Below, piece by piece: positions 47,083 to 57,013 of a DNA stretch of 64,000 nucleotides. The notes under the pieces are model-generated. The model had not been told where the DNA came from, searched no databases, and saw only the letters and a list, made by a program, of their open reading frames with translations. Positions within the stretch are counted from its first letter, which is position 1, and each line of letters opens with the position of its first letter. The stretch lies in assembly GCF_902170305.1 (NCBI RefSeq), contig NZ_CABHWW010000008.1, positions 124,001 to 188,000 on the forward strand, in the 5' to 3' direction. A program made the position numbers and the translations under genes. Origin of the DNA: Yersinia alsatica. Lineage in GTDB: Bacteria; Pseudomonadota; Gammaproteobacteria; Enterobacterales; Enterobacteriaceae.

Positions 47083-48192
47083 ATGAAGTCGCAAAATGAT
47101 CCTGGCCGATCTAAATCCCGCCATCACGAATACTCCCTTATCCTGCCTATTATTGCGCTGGTTATTCTTAATATCTGGGGTGATACCAGCAATTTTGCTG
47201 CCGTGATCATTATTAACCTGATTGCACTGGTCGGTATTCTGAGCAGTGCATTTAGTGTGGTGCGTCATGCTGACGTATTGGCACACCGGTTGGGTGAACC
47301 CTATGGCTCGTTGATCCTCAGTCTGTCAGTTGTCGTGCTTGAGGTTAGTTTGATCTCAGCAATGATGGCGACCGGCGATGCTGCACCGGCACTGATGCGC
47401 GATACTCTCTATTCCATCATCATGATTGTGATTGGCGGATTGGTTGGGGTGTCTTTATTACTTGGTGGCCGCAAATTTGCTACCCAACACGTCAATCTGG
47501 TCGGTATCAAACAGTATCTGATGGCTATCTTCCCGTTGGCTATCATTGTGTTAGTGCTGCCAAGCACCCTGCCTGGCGGTAGTTTTAGTGTGACACAATC
47601 ATTGGTTGTCGCGGCTATTTCAGCGGCGATGTACGGTGTTTTCCTGCTGATCCAAACTAAAACGCACCAAAGTCTGTTTGTTTATGAACATGAAGATGAA
47701 GGGGATGACCCAAGTGATCCTCACCACGGTAAACCTTCATCTCATAGCAGCCTGTGGCACACATTTTGGCTTTTGATTCACTTGGTTGCAGTCATTGCCG
47801 TGACTAAGTTTGATGCCAACCCATTGGAAGCCCTGTTAACAGAATTGAATGCTCCGGCTAAGTTTACCGGCTTCCTGATAGCCTTGCTTATCCTGTCACC
47901 TGAAGGTTTGGGGGCGTTGAAAGCCGTGTTGGCCAATCAGGTACAGCGGGCCATGAACCTGTTCTTTGGCTCAGTGCTGGCGACCATTTCTCTGACAGTT
48001 CCGGCGGTAACATTGATTGCGGTACTGACTGGGCAAGAGTTGAACTTTGGTCTGGAAGCACCGCACATTGTGGTGATGGTCAGTGTGTTAATTCTGTCGC
48101 AGATTTCATTCTCTACTGGCAGAACCAACGTGCTCAACGGCACCGCTCATCTGGCGCTATTTGCGGCTTATATGATGACAATTATGCTGTAG
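47083..48192 (+). CDS. chaA: Sodium-potassium/proton antiporter ChaA
   Basis: ChaA exchanges protons for Na+, K+ or Ca2+ and helps at alkaline pH and high salt. The 369-residue membrane protein aligns with E. coli ChaA. The two halves of the cation/Ca2+ exchanger family carry SLSVVVLEVSLISAMMATGD (about residues 85-104) and LILSPEGLGALKAVLANQVQ (about residues 270-289). Between them lies the acidic cytoplasmic loop YEHEDEGDDPSDPHHGKP. The ATG at 47083 is chosen, as AGGAG lies 10 bases before it; a GTG at 47074 is too close to that site. No chaB or chaC follows; a strong terminator does. Confidence 0.92.
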   Translation: MKSQNDPGRSKSRHHEYSLILPIIALVILNIWGDTSNFAAVIIINLIALVGILSSAFSVVRHADVLAHRLGEPYGSLILSLSVVVLEVSLISAMMATGDAAPALMRDTLYSIIMIVIGGLVGVSLLLGGRKFATQHVNLVGIKQYLMAIFPLAIIVLVLPSTLPGGSFSVTQSLVVAAISAAMYGVFLLIQTKTHQSLFVYEHEDEGDDPSDPHHGKPSSHSSLWHTFWLLIHLVAVIAVTKFDANPLEALLTELNAPAKFTGFLIALLILSPEGLGALKAVLANQVQRAMNLFFGSVLATISLTVPAVTLIAVLTGQELNFGLEAPHIVVMVSVLILSQISFSTGRTNVLNGTAHLALFAAYMMTIML

Positions 48193-48224
48193 CGGCAATA
48201 AGTTAAAAATATCCTTGAATAAGC

Positions 48225-48258
48225 AAAGGGCAAGCGCACATCACGCTTGCCCTTTTTT
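48225..48258. terminator. Strong terminator between chaA and phoH
   Basis: AAAGGGCAAGCG and CGCTTGCCCTTT form a 12-bp stem, followed by T-residues on the plus strand. It separates the convergent chaA and phoH. Confidence 0.92.
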
Positions 48259-48285
48259 ATCGGGTCATCCATTCATAATCTTGAG

Positions 48286-49074
48286 TTATGAATAGGCATT
48301 TAAGGTGTGCTGACAGAGTGCAGAACGGACACAGTCCTGTTTATCAAAGCGAATGATGCCAATCATTTCATCCTCAGCAAAACGCTCCAGCGCATCACTA
48401 AGGCCTGATTTCACACCGCGTGGCAGGTCACACTGGGTGATGTCACCATTAACGATGACTGTGACATTTTCGCCAAGGCGGGTCAGAAACATCTTCATCT
48501 GGCTGGCGGTTACGTTTTGTGCCTCATCGAGGATCACCACCGCATTCTCAAAGGTACGCCCACGCATATAGGCGAAAGGCGCAATCTCTACCTTGCCAAT
48601 TTCTGGCCGCAGGCAATATTGCAGGAAAGAGGAACCGAGTCGGCGCAACAGAATGTCATACACCGGGCGGAAGTAAGGCGCGAACTTCTCAGAGATATCA
48701 CCAGGCAGGAAACCCAGATCCTCATCTGCCTGGAGCACCGGCCGCGTCACAATGATGCGATCAACTTCTTTGTGAATTAATGCTTCAGCAGCCTTGGCTG
48801 CGCTGATAAAGGTTTTACCACACCCCGCTTCACCGGTGGCGAAGATGAGCAGTTTACTTTCTATGGCTGATAAGTAATGACCTTGAGCTTCCGTACGCGC
48901 CTGAATAACGGAGGTATCACGGCTATCCCGTGCCATACCTATTGATTCAACACCGCCCATTTGTACTAACGATGTCACGTTTTCTTCCTCACGCTGACGA
49001 TGACTACGTGAATCACGTCTAATTACGCGTTTCGCTTCACGACGAGCTTTGATCACTGCTTTCTGTCTTCCCAT
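48286..49074 (-). CDS. phoH: PhoH ATPase
   Basis: PhoH is a cytoplasmic P-loop ATPase linked to phosphate starvation and RNA metabolism. The 262-residue form matches E. coli PhoH from MGRQKAVIKARREAKRV onward. LIFATGEAGCGKTFISAAKA (Walker A, about residues 76-95), IIVTRPVLQADEDLGFLPGD and AVVILDEAQNVTASQMKMFL (Walker B) are intact. The start is an ATG at 49074 with AAGGTG upstream. In E. coli phoH also lies next to the pga (hms) genes, and here hmsS is 1.6 kb upstream on the same strand. No Pho box was recognised. Confidence 0.93.
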   Translation of the reverse strand: MGRQKAVIKARREAKRVIRRDSRSHRQREEENVTSLVQMGGVESIGMARDSRDTSVIQARTEAQGHYLSAIESKLLIFATGEAGCGKTFISAAKAAEALIHKEVDRIIVTRPVLQADEDLGFLPGDISEKFAPYFRPVYDILLRRLGSSFLQYCLRPEIGKVEIAPFAYMRGRTFENAVVILDEAQNVTASQMKMFLTRLGENVTVIVNGDITQCDLPRGVKSGLSDALERFAEDEMIGIIRFDKQDCVRSALCQHTLNAYS

Positions 49075-49225
49075 AGTGGCACCTTTCAGTTTGATTCACC
49101 TACCGCAGCAGAAATTGCCTGCGCGATTATGTTTCACATACGGATGAGGTTTTGGCTTCCTTTGCAGCCAATAATAGCCAATGAAAAATGCGAATTATGC
49201 AACCGTCCAAATGCCTGGAGTAAAA

Positions 49226-49402
49226 ATGGCCGTTGAGGGAATACAGTATCGCAAGGGGGAGTTATTACGTGACATTAATGCTGAGAACAACAATGCTGAG
49301 AACAACAACCAGGGGAACAAGAGTATGGTGAATATAAAAATAACAGGGATGGGTAATGACGATACTACTGAAATTTTAGAGTCGGAGAGGAAGCCCTCGT
49401 AA
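49226..49402 (+). CDS. Small hypothetical protein, Asn/Glu-rich (uncertain)
   Basis: A 58-codon frame starts at an ATG with CTGGAG five bases upstream and reads MAVEGIQYRKGELLRDINAE, then repeated AENNN units, then MVNIKITGMGNDDTTEILES. I do not recognise a family. It has no signal peptide or membrane segment. A minus-strand frame of 103 codons (49195-49506) covers the same DNA, so one or both may be spurious. The ribosome binding site and hydrophilic composition favour the plus-strand reading slightly. Confidence 0.35.
   Translation: MAVEGIQYRKGELLRDINAENNNAENNNQGNKSMVNIKITGMGNDDTTEILESERKPS
49277..49306 (+). repeat. Exact 15-bp tandem duplication
   Basis: AATGCTGAGAACAAC occurs twice in direct succession, inside the small ORF, and adds five residues (NAENN) without shifting the frame. 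A partial third copy (AACCAGG) follows. Confidence 0.9.
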
Positions 49403-49783
49403 CAACGAGTCGCTCGCATGAAACTTTGGTCTTGTCTTAACAGCCCAATCATGGACTCTACCATTAGCGATCCCCGCAGTGATAAACAACAGCCTAAGCT
49501 GTGCACCGTGTGAAAAATACCGCCAGATGATTACAGTATAATGACACTCTTAAGTTTCGCGATATCTAAATGTAAAAAAATATATTTTCAGCGTTTGTTC
49601 ATTTTTTACTCTGATTATTTTTTACTCCACGCTATACTATTAAGCCCCGCAAAGCTCTCCGTATTAAACTTGATTGGTCATTCCACCTTTACTGCTCTAG
49701 TTTGTGTTTTAAGTAAAGGTGAGTATTAATAATAACCAAAGAATACAACAAGATAACTTCAGCTGTAATTAGCCTTGCAATCA

Positions 49784-50491
49784 CTATCGACTGATTCTTA
49801 ACTCTTGTAATCGTGTTTTCTGCTGTCCTTGGCTATCAAAGTTTTCCATATCCAGCCAATCATTAAATGCCTGCTTAATTAATGGCCACTCACGGTCTGT
49901 TATGGCATACCAATTGGTATCCCTATTACGCCCTTTTGTCACGATAGCCTGCCGGAATTGCCCTTCATACTGAAAACCGAACCGCGATGCTGCCGCGTTT
50001 GATGGCTCATTCAGTGAATCACATTTCCACTCACACCGGCGATAACCTAACTTATCGAAGACATAATGTAATAATAAATAGATGGCTTCAGTACCCGCGG
50101 AATTACGTTTTAAGCGCGGTGACCAATTAACTGAACCTATCTCGATAACACCATTATTTTCATCAATTCGTTGTAATCCAACCGTTCCTAATGCAAGACC
50201 TGATTGCGCATCAACCACGGTGTAATGGAAGGCATCTTTAACATTGATTAATGTTTGGAGATATTGATGGAAATCATCTTCATTTTCAGGCCGTTCGCAA
50301 TAAAAATAAGTCCAATCGCTGGCATCTTTAACCAAGTGATATGCTTGATAGAGACATTTTTCATGTTTATCGGCATTTACCGGCGCCAGATAACAAAAAT
50401 GCCCGGGCAAAATCTCCCGCTGAGGCCGTTGCGCTGATTGCCAATGCTCTAATTCTGCTCCGATAGTTTGTCCAAAGTGGTTTTGTTTCAT
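49784..50491 (-). CDS. GNAT-family acetyltransferase (RimJ/RimL-like)
   Basis: The 235-residue protein has the Acetyltransf_3 form of the GNAT fold: GTVGLQRIDENNGVIEIGSV and WSPRLKRNSAGTEAIYLLLH (acetyl-CoA binding region, about residues 115-155), then KLGYRRCEWKCDSLNEPSNA and RFGFQYEGQFRQAIVTKGRN. These match RimJ/RimL-like enzymes that acetylate N-termini or small molecules. The specific substrate is unknown. It lies downstream of hmsS on the same strand, 228 bases away behind a large hairpin, so it is probably transcribed on its own. Confidence 0.83.
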   Translation of the reverse strand: MKQNHFGQTIGAELEHWQSAQRPQREILPGHFCYLAPVNADKHEKCLYQAYHLVKDASDWTYFYCERPENEDDFHQYLQTLINVKDAFHYTVVDAQSGLALGTVGLQRIDENNGVIEIGSVNWSPRLKRNSAGTEAIYLLLHYVFDKLGYRRCEWKCDSLNEPSNAAASRFGFQYEGQFRQAIVTKGRNRDTNWYAITDREWPLIKQAFNDWLDMENFDSQGQQKTRLQELRISR

Positions 50492-50659
50492 TGCATGCTC
50501 CCGTTGTAAGCAACTGTCAGAGAAATACCAATAATTATCACCCGCGCATTATTGCCCAAGATAAGTCCTGCTAAATCATAGCAATATATAAAGCGGATGT
50601 AATATAAGAAAGTAGAAAATGATGATGTTTGCACTTAGAGGAGGAATATAAGGCAGGTA

Positions 50660-50706
50660 CTGAATACCTGATATAAGCACATAACCACTTACTATCAGGT
50701 ATTCAG
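50660..50706 (-). repeat. Perfect 14-bp inverted repeat after hmsS
   Basis: Arms CTGAATACCTGATA and TATCAGGTATTCAG enclose 19 bases. It begins 13 bases past the hmsS stop. No T-run follows on the minus strand, so it may guard the 3' end of the hms message or act as a weak terminator. Confidence 0.8.
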
Positions 50707-50719
50707 AAATAGCTAACTA

Positions 50720-51187
50720 TCACCCACGGCGTAAATTGACTACCGGTGCAACATTGGGGAGCTGTAATCCATCTTTGACTTCCAACAGATGCCCATTTTC
50801 ATCGTTATACAACGTGAGGCAGGAACCGGCTTTTAATTGGGCAATCATTGAACCTGACATCTCCATACTGTCAGCCAATTCATCGTCATTAAGATGTGGC
50901 CGATGCCCACGGCGTTCAACTTGAAAACGCACTTGGTTATATTTAGCCCAAACAATCAGCACCACAGCATTAAATGCCGCAATCGCTGCATACAATGCCA
51001 AGGTCGTCAGGCCCGCCAGAATATACACTCTGAATGGAATTGGCCCCATATTCGGTGCTCTGTGGATCATATCCAAAAAGCCTTTCACGAATAAGAAGAT
51101 AAAACCAAACCAGGCCAAAGCCGTAATAATAATATCGATCCAGCGGGGGATCGTCCGCTGTTCGGTATGAATCAAAGGTGCACTCAT
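50720..51187 (-). CDS. hmsS: Poly-N-acetylglucosamine synthase subunit HmsS (PgaD)
   Basis: HmsS is the small membrane partner of the glycosyltransferase HmsR. It binds cyclic di-GMP with it and is needed for polymer synthesis. The 155-residue protein has two membrane helices (about residues 18-40 and 55-80) and a cytoplasmic tail ([20 protein letters not shown]), as in PgaD. Its start overlaps the hmsR stop by 4 bases (ATGA). It is the last gene of hmsHFRS. Confidence 0.9.
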   Translation of the reverse strand: MSAPLIHTEQRTIPRWIDIIITALAWFGFIFLFVKGFLDMIHRAPNMGPIPFRVYILAGLTTLALYAAIAAFNAVVLIVWAKYNQVRFQVERRGHRPHLNDDELADSMEMSGSMIAQLKAGSCLTLYNDENGHLLEVKDGLQLPNVAPVVNLRRG

Positions 51188-52518
51188 GGTTTAACCCTCC
51201 CGATCCCACGGTCTGGGCTCACCCAACGCGCACGTTTACGCTTGGTATTGAGCATGACTTTCGGGAACGAAACCACTGTGGTGAACAAACTCAACATCCA
51301 GTAAACCATTGGATACCAGATAATCCAGAACAGCGAATTCCCCAATTTAGGTTCATAGCGCCGCTCAATCACCAAGCTAATAGCAAACTGCAACAGACAA
51401 GTCAGAGCCAATACCATCCCGGTAAAGGCCGGTGGGAAGACCGTCTGCACATGAATTCCCGGTGGTAATTTGATAACCATGCCCAGCAGGAACAGAATAA
51501 TACTGAACAGATAAGTAAACGCCCAAGTGATAGACAGTGAATACTCAAGGAACAGCAACCACATCCGACGATTACGCCAGCGCCACAGCTTGAACATATT
51601 CTTCAGGAAGACTTCCGCCCCACCCTGTGCCCAACGCAAACGCTGCTTCCATAAACCACCTAAGGTTTCTGGCATCAAAATCCAACACAAGCCCCGCGGC
51701 TCAAAGAACACCGACCAGTGCCTGATCTGCAATTTCCAACTGATGTCGATGTCTTCGGTGATCATGTCTGGGCTCCAATAGCCCACATCGGCCAACGCCC
51801 GGCGACGGAAAGCCGCGACCACACCTGATACCGTGAAGACTTGACCATAGACTCGTTGAGTCCGTTTAATCAGCCCAATAATAGAGGAGAACTCACCCAC
51901 CTGAACACGGCCAATCAAGGTTGAACGCGTGCGGATACGAGGGTTACCGGTCACCGCACCAGTACGTGGATTCGCAATGAGCGGTGCGACCAGATAAGGC
52001 ACCGCATTCTTGTCCAGCAAGGCATCACCATCGATACACACCAGATATTCGCTGCGAGCCGCCGCCGTCCCCATTCGCAGAGCAATAGCTTTGCCTTGGT
52101 TATGGGCCAGGTGAATAACACGTAGACGTGGGTCTTCAACCAACATCGCATCTAACACTTGCGCTGTATCATCACTGGAACCGTCGTTAATGGCGATAAC
52201 TTCAATGTTGGTATAAGTCTGCGCCAGTGCCGCATGAATGGTTTCCCGCGCATTTAACCCTTCGTTAAAACAAGGGATTAAAATAGACACCAGCGGATTG
52301 CCTTTCAGCTCCGGAGGTGGCACATCATCGCCCCACGCCCAATGTCTTTCACGGCGTAGCCAGAAATAGACACCGCCAGTTATCCAAATTCCGGACATAA
52401 ACAGCGGATAGAAGAAGACAAAGTTCAGCAAAACGTCGCCGGTAAAGAGCAGGATCATCCCCGCGGGAATGCTCAGTACCAGACATAGGATGAGTAACGC
52501 AATAATTCTATCGATCAT
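51184..52518 (-). CDS. hmsR: Poly-beta-1,6-N-acetylglucosamine synthase HmsR (PgaC)
   Basis: HmsR is the processive family 2 glycosyltransferase that makes the biofilm polymer from UDP-GlcNAc in the inner membrane. The 444-residue protein has N-terminal helices, then the catalytic domain [97 protein letters not shown] and the QxxRW motif [15 protein letters not shown], followed by more membrane segments. The ATG at 52518 fits the family N-terminus ([20 protein letters not shown]) and overlaps hmsF by 11 bases; an upstream frame start at 52557 is less likely. Confidence 0.93.
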   Translation of the reverse strand: MIDRIIALLILCLVLSIPAGMILLFTGDVLLNFVFFYPLFMSGIWITGGVYFWLRRERHWAWGDDVPPPELKGNPLVSILIPCFNEGLNARETIHAALAQTYTNIEVIAINDGSSDDTAQVLDAMLVEDPRLRVIHLAHNQGKAIALRMGTAAARSEYLVCIDGDALLDKNAVPYLVAPLIANPRTGAVTGNPRIRTRSTLIGRVQVGEFSSIIGLIKRTQRVYGQVFTVSGVVAAFRRRALADVGYWSPDMITEDIDISWKLQIRHWSVFFEPRGLCWILMPETLGGLWKQRLRWAQGGAEVFLKNMFKLWRWRNRRMWLLFLEYSLSITWAFTYLFSIILFLLGMVIKLPPGIHVQTVFPPAFTGMVLALTCLLQFAISLVIERRYEPKLGNSLFWIIWYPMVYWMLSLFTTVVSFPKVMLNTKRKRARWVSPDRGIGRVKP

Positions 52519-54532
52519 ATAAAGGATACCAAGCAGAAGATAGCACAGGGCGGACATCTTTTAGCGGTGGTTCGCCAGTGATAAAGTTATCCGGATAGTA
52601 ACCAAAATTTTGCGCGCCATTTAACTGCAACTGACGCATCCATCCCGCCAGTATCGGACCACTGATGGCATTTTTGTCTTCAGGTTTGGTCCAGTCCTTC
52701 GATTGCAGTTCAAATACAGTTTTATCCAGTGCTCCGGGCCGCTCAGCAACCTTATTAACCAGTCGTGAAAGCCACTCATTAGACTCAGATAACGGTACCT
52801 TCTCCATTAGCGGCATCGCCATTGGGGCGACCCAATCATAGTTAGCCAAGAAATCATCCAGATTCTGCGCAAACCATGCTTCGCTTTCCGGTTCCAAAAT
52901 CGGCATAGCAAACATATTACGGGCTGATTTCACTTGCGGGCCGCGAACATCGCGAACCTGACGGGTCAGCTCATTAGTAAAATCAATCAGATACTTACTC
53001 TTGTAGCGCGTCCAGCGCTGCATCATCTCTGGGTCTTGGCGAATGGTCGCAATCGAGCCAGGGAAACCGGCTTTTTCGTATGCCCGAATAGCATCCGGGG
53101 ACGCATCTTCAAAATCAGACATCACCGCATCGTCATGATAGAGCACGCCGTCAATAGGGGCGCTATAGGCCATATCACGGTAAATATCGATGATGCGCTG
53201 GCGAACTTCCGGGTTAAATGGTGACAAACGACGGTATTGGTCCGGATCGATGCTGGTCTTGCCCGTTTTCGGATCAATACGTTTAATCCGAGGTAACGAT
53301 GGATCCATTTCAAACGCCAATACTGGCATCCAGGCATAAACCTTAACATCTGGACGTGAAGACAATTGCCAAGCTACACGGTTAAACAAGTCTTGGCGCA
53401 TCGGTATCCAGCGGTTCGGGAAATAAACCTGACGAATATTGCCATCCCCTTTCGGATCAGAAAACGCCTGCAAGAACACGGTCGTCACCCGTAAATCGGC
53501 AATACGCTGTACCAATTTATCGAGATTCTCTTTTTCCTGTACTGGATCTGGGTCATAGAGATAATCCAAATCCACATGCGCCACCCGCATGATCTCTTTT
53601 TCCTGCACGGTGGTGATGGTTAGCGCAAAGTCCTTCAGTGATGGGTTATTACTGATAAGAATTCGCGGAATATTCATCAGATCATTAACGTTACCAATGC
53701 CCGGCTCCAAGGTCATCGCCAATTGATAGCCGTGTTGACGTAAAATATTCAGCACTGTGCCGTTAGCGGCACCGTATGGCCAAACCCACACTCGCGGCTG
53801 TTTACCCGTCGCTTTAACAATGCGCTCGGTTATCAACGAAACATCTTTTTCCATCCGCTGCTTAAAGGCAGCCTCTGTTTCATAGGTTTTGGTTTTCGCG
53901 TCATATATCAGGTTAGCGGCGGCAGGTTCGGTATTACCCTGCGGATTAGCCAACGCCCCATAATGAGAAGCATAGGTGTGCGCACCAATCTCGACTAGGC
54001 CAGACTGAGACATTTCTGTAATTTGCTTCCAGGTAGCAAACTTTTCTCGTGGGGTGCTTAAACCGCCAAAGTCAACATTCTTATTGGGCGGTGTATCAAG
54101 CCAGGTTCCCACCGGAGCCAAAACTGCGTGCCAGCTATACGCTTTTAGCAATGGATAAACACGGCGATAAAAGCTGCTATAGCCATCATCAAAGGTCAGA
54201 AGCACCGCTTTATCAGGCAGTGGTGCCCCACCATTATGGGCTGCCAGAATCTGATCAACAGAAATTACGTTGTAGCGGTTATCACGTAGCCAGGCAAATT
54301 GTTCACTCAATGCGCTGGTACGAGCAGCCAGGTAACGTTGATCCGCTTCATCATCTTCAATGTCATGATAAGCAATGACCACAAAGGTATTTTTTTGCCA
54401 TGGTCTTTCACTTTGTGGCAATGCACGTTCAGCCGGAGGAACGAAAACAGGCTTCTCGGCATAACACACAGAAGCCAGCAGCGTTATCATTCCTACTACA
54501 AGTATCCGGATAATAAATAATATCTTCGCCAT
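52508..54532 (-). CDS. hmsF: Poly-N-acetylglucosamine deacetylase HmsF (PgaB)
   Basis: HmsF partly deacetylates the polymer in the periplasm and can also cut it, before export through HmsH. The 674-residue protein has a signal sequence ending at a Cys ([14 protein letters not shown], possible lipoprotein). A polysaccharide deacetylase domain follows ([51 protein letters not shown]: Asp/Asp and two His metal ligands, about residues 50-200). The C-terminal glycosidase domain (GH153) has [20 protein letters not shown] and [16 protein letters not shown]. It follows hmsH by 12 bases. Confidence 0.93.
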   Translation of the reverse strand: MAKILFIIRILVVGMITLLASVCYAEKPVFVPPAERALPQSERPWQKNTFVVIAYHDIEDDEADQRYLAARTSALSEQFAWLRDNRYNVISVDQILAAHNGGAPLPDKAVLLTFDDGYSSFYRRVYPLLKAYSWHAVLAPVGTWLDTPPNKNVDFGGLSTPREKFATWKQITEMSQSGLVEIGAHTYASHYGALANPQGNTEPAAANLIYDAKTKTYETEAAFKQRMEKDVSLITERIVKATGKQPRVWVWPYGAANGTVLNILRQHGYQLAMTLEPGIGNVNDLMNIPRILISNNPSLKDFALTITTVQEKEIMRVAHVDLDYLYDPDPVQEKENLDKLVQRIADLRVTTVFLQAFSDPKGDGNIRQVYFPNRWIPMRQDLFNRVAWQLSSRPDVKVYAWMPVLAFEMDPSLPRIKRIDPKTGKTSIDPDQYRRLSPFNPEVRQRIIDIYRDMAYSAPIDGVLYHDDAVMSDFEDASPDAIRAYEKAGFPGSIATIRQDPEMMQRWTRYKSKYLIDFTNELTRQVRDVRGPQVKSARNMFAMPILEPESEAWFAQNLDDFLANYDWVAPMAMPLMEKVPLSESNEWLSRLVNKVAERPGALDKTVFELQSKDWTKPEDKNAISGPILAGWMRQLQLNGAQNFGYYPDNFITGEPPLKDVRPVLSSAWYPLYDR

Positions 54533-54544
54533 AACGCTGATCCC

Positions 54545-57013
54545 TTAGAAACGGTAATTCAAATCGAAAGCGAGCGAGAGGTCATGCTCACGAGCACCAT
54601 CATAAGGGCGCTTGTCGTAGATAACGGACACACCAGTATCAACGACATCATTCCATTGGACACGTTGTCCATAACTTGCCGTAGTTACCAGACCATTACC
54701 GTAGTTTTTCTCCCAGTAGCCACCGACACCAAATTGCACTTGTTGGCTCCAGATTGTTTTATAACGGCGATACATAATGTGATTCAGAGTGACCGCAGGA
54801 AGGTAGGTGAAATCCCGTTTTGGGTTGTAGTAAATCACGTCTTCTTTGGTGTTAGTGCTTGCAGCCAGACCAAGAGAGAAATCAGCAGTCAGATAAGGCC
54901 CAGTCCAAATACGCTGGCGACCATTGAGCTCATATTCCCAACGTTTGTTACCATCTGAATAATCTGACGGTGTCACATTGAATTCGAGATCACGGCGATC
55001 ATCGGCTTTCCAGAGCACAAAAGCAGAAGCACTGTTGGCGTAAATATTGTTTTTCAACGCTCGCAATGGCGTGTCTTTGGCCAGTCTTTCAACCTGACCA
55101 CCAACCCGCCAATGGTCATTAAAATCATACCAAGTCGCTAACCGCGCCCCGGTTTTATTACCAAAACCGTAGTTCTGGTTATTTATCTCGCCTTCGACCC
55201 ATAGGTCACGAGAAGTCCATTCACCGCCTAAACGCATAACCCGGTTAATACCGGTCCCTTCTTCAAATTGCGCATTGTCATAGCTCCCACCACCAAACAC
55301 CCGCCAATTATCCGCAATCGGTGGGCTATATAGCAGAGTTTCAATGCCATAGTCCTTGTTGCCACTGACTGGACTGTTTGACGAAATGGTGCGGGTACCG
55401 GTCACACGCAGTTCATACATATTATGAACCTTACGCTGGCGGTCTAATTCTTGCGAGGGCACATCTTCTGGCGAGCGGGCAATCACGTCATCAGTGAGCA
55501 ATTCCATTTGACGCCACTCCTGCAAGTCCATAGCAGTTTCAGCTTGCGCACGTTCCAAAATCAGACTGCGTGGCTCTAATGACTCTACCGCTTTCAGCTC
55601 TTGTTCCGCTTTATGCGGCCAATCGCGAGCCAAATAGACACTGGCTAAGGCAATTCTTAAATCCTGATTAGCTGGCGCGGTGCTGGATAAATCTGTCAGT
55701 TTTTTCTGTGCCGCAGGCAGATCATTAAGTGCAATCAGAGATTGGATATACAACGTCTGCGCTTCAACCCAATCCACATTAGGCTCTTTACCACTTAAAC
55801 CGTAAAGCCCTACCTGATACGGTGTTTGCTCACTATAGTTCTTAGCAAATTGATGCGCTCTATCCAGTTGTTCACTTTCATTCAGTGCGTAGTAAAGATC
55901 GTCAGCATCAATCACATCATCACTATTACGGAAAGTTTTGCCATCGGCGTAATACAGACTGGTCAGGATTGGCGCTGCTTTTTCTGGCATCCGGCGGTCG
56001 ATATAAGCAGAAGCGGCCCAGCGACGAGCATAGTCCGGCATTTTGTAGCCTTCCGCTTCCATGGCTTCATAATCTTTAATTAATTCAGCCGTATTACGAC
56101 GAACCAATAATGCGCCCAGCCGGTCAATTCGTGCTCGCTGATAGTCAGCCTGTGCTTCAGGAATTTTACTCCAGCGCGTTAACAAATCCTGATAGTCAGC
56201 AAGCGCTTGATCGGCGATATAAAAACGCTCGGTTTCACTGCGCGTTGGCAGCACCGCCATCCGAACTTGCTCGGCGGCAGCATCTCGCTCCAACTGGCGA
56301 TATTCTTCAGCCGATACTAGCTTCGGATTTTCACGAGCAAGTCGTAATGCCGGATCGGCAATACGGTTTCTTTGTAGAATCTCGAGGTGATTTTTTAATA
56401 CTTCCTCAGACTCAGGAGCCAATCGCACCGCTTCACTTGAAGCCTGCAAGGCATCATAATTACGATTAGTTGCGCGGTTCAGGTAAGACAAAGTCATATA
56501 GTTTTTGGCAGTAGGATCACGCTCGGTTAACTCTGTCGCTTGCTTCAGCGCCTCACCTCCGCGCCCAGAATCAGCCTGCGTCATGATCATGCCGGTGATA
56601 AGGTCGGGGTTAGTAGGGTCTTTCTTTAAACTGCTTTGCCACAAAGCCAGAGCTTGATCCCAACGTTTTTCGTTACGATACGCGCGTGCTGCTGAGGCCA
56701 AACCACGCGAGGAGATATTCATTGAAGAGTGATATCTTTCGTAGACGTCAATCACCTCCTGATCACGCCCTGCCCAGCCTGCTATTTGTAGCCAGTCGTC
56801 TACCTGACCGCTATTAAGCGGCCCAGCTTTGGATTCTTTTTGTAAATAATCAAGGACCGGCGCGGTATTCCCAGCTCTAGCTTCAATGATTAATGAATCA
56901 TACTGTGTATCTGCCAAAACAGGATTAACTGAAAGGCCGGAAATTAATAGCGCTAATAAAGTAATTCTGTGCCGGTGCAACGGGCGCAGCAGTGTAGTAA
57001 ATGCGTTATACAT
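54545..57013 (-). CDS. hmsH: Poly-N-acetylglucosamine outer-membrane porin HmsH (PgaA)
   Basis: HmsH exports the polymer across the outer membrane. The 822-residue precursor starts at the ATG at 57013, which follows AAGGG and opens a signal peptide (HRITLLALLISGLSVNPVLA). The frame extends further upstream to 57082 but those codons lack a ribosome binding site. The periplasmic half (about residues 35-500) is made of TPR repeats (NPDLITGMIMTQADSGRGGE, TAKNYMTLSYLNRATNRNYD). The C-terminal third is a beta barrel ending in LNYRF. It is the first gene of hmsHFRS. Confidence 0.92.
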   Translation of the reverse strand: MYNAFTTLLRPLHRHRITLLALLISGLSVNPVLADTQYDSLIIEARAGNTAPVLDYLQKESKAGPLNSGQVDDWLQIAGWAGRDQEVIDVYERYHSSMNISSRGLASAARAYRNEKRWDQALALWQSSLKKDPTNPDLITGMIMTQADSGRGGEALKQATELTERDPTAKNYMTLSYLNRATNRNYDALQASSEAVRLAPESEEVLKNHLEILQRNRIADPALRLARENPKLVSAEEYRQLERDAAAEQVRMAVLPTRSETERFYIADQALADYQDLLTRWSKIPEAQADYQRARIDRLGALLVRRNTAELIKDYEAMEAEGYKMPDYARRWAASAYIDRRMPEKAAPILTSLYYADGKTFRNSDDVIDADDLYYALNESEQLDRAHQFAKNYSEQTPYQVGLYGLSGKEPNVDWVEAQTLYIQSLIALNDLPAAQKKLTDLSSTAPANQDLRIALASVYLARDWPHKAEQELKAVESLEPRSLILERAQAETAMDLQEWRQMELLTDDVIARSPEDVPSQELDRQRKVHNMYELRVTGTRTISSNSPVSGNKDYGIETLLYSPPIADNWRVFGGGSYDNAQFEEGTGINRVMRLGGEWTSRDLWVEGEINNQNYGFGNKTGARLATWYDFNDHWRVGGQVERLAKDTPLRALKNNIYANSASAFVLWKADDRRDLEFNVTPSDYSDGNKRWEYELNGRQRIWTGPYLTADFSLGLAASTNTKEDVIYYNPKRDFTYLPAVTLNHIMYRRYKTIWSQQVQFGVGGYWEKNYGNGLVTTASYGQRVQWNDVVDTGVSVIYDKRPYDGAREHDLSLAFDLNYRF

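Larger units (their letters stand above)
49075..49783. other. Region between phoH and the GNAT gene
   Basis: About 710 bases. A small plus-strand ORF with a good ribosome binding site (49226-49402) and an in-frame 15-base tandem duplication is listed separately. A 31-codon frame (MKLWSCLNSPIMDSTISDPR...) from 49419 has no clear ribosome binding site. The right 250 bases are AT-rich and contain no recognised element. Confidence 0.4.

Noticed and set aside
49195-49506. Minus-strand 103-codon frame with a hydrophobic stretch upstream of phoH
   Set aside because: No ribosome binding site was recognised and no family matches. The hydrophobic LLFSALLFSA part is the antisense of the 15-bp duplication.
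49419-49514. 31-codon frame (MKLWSCL...) upstream of the GNAT gene
   Set aside because: No clear ribosome binding site and no recognised family; too short to support alone.
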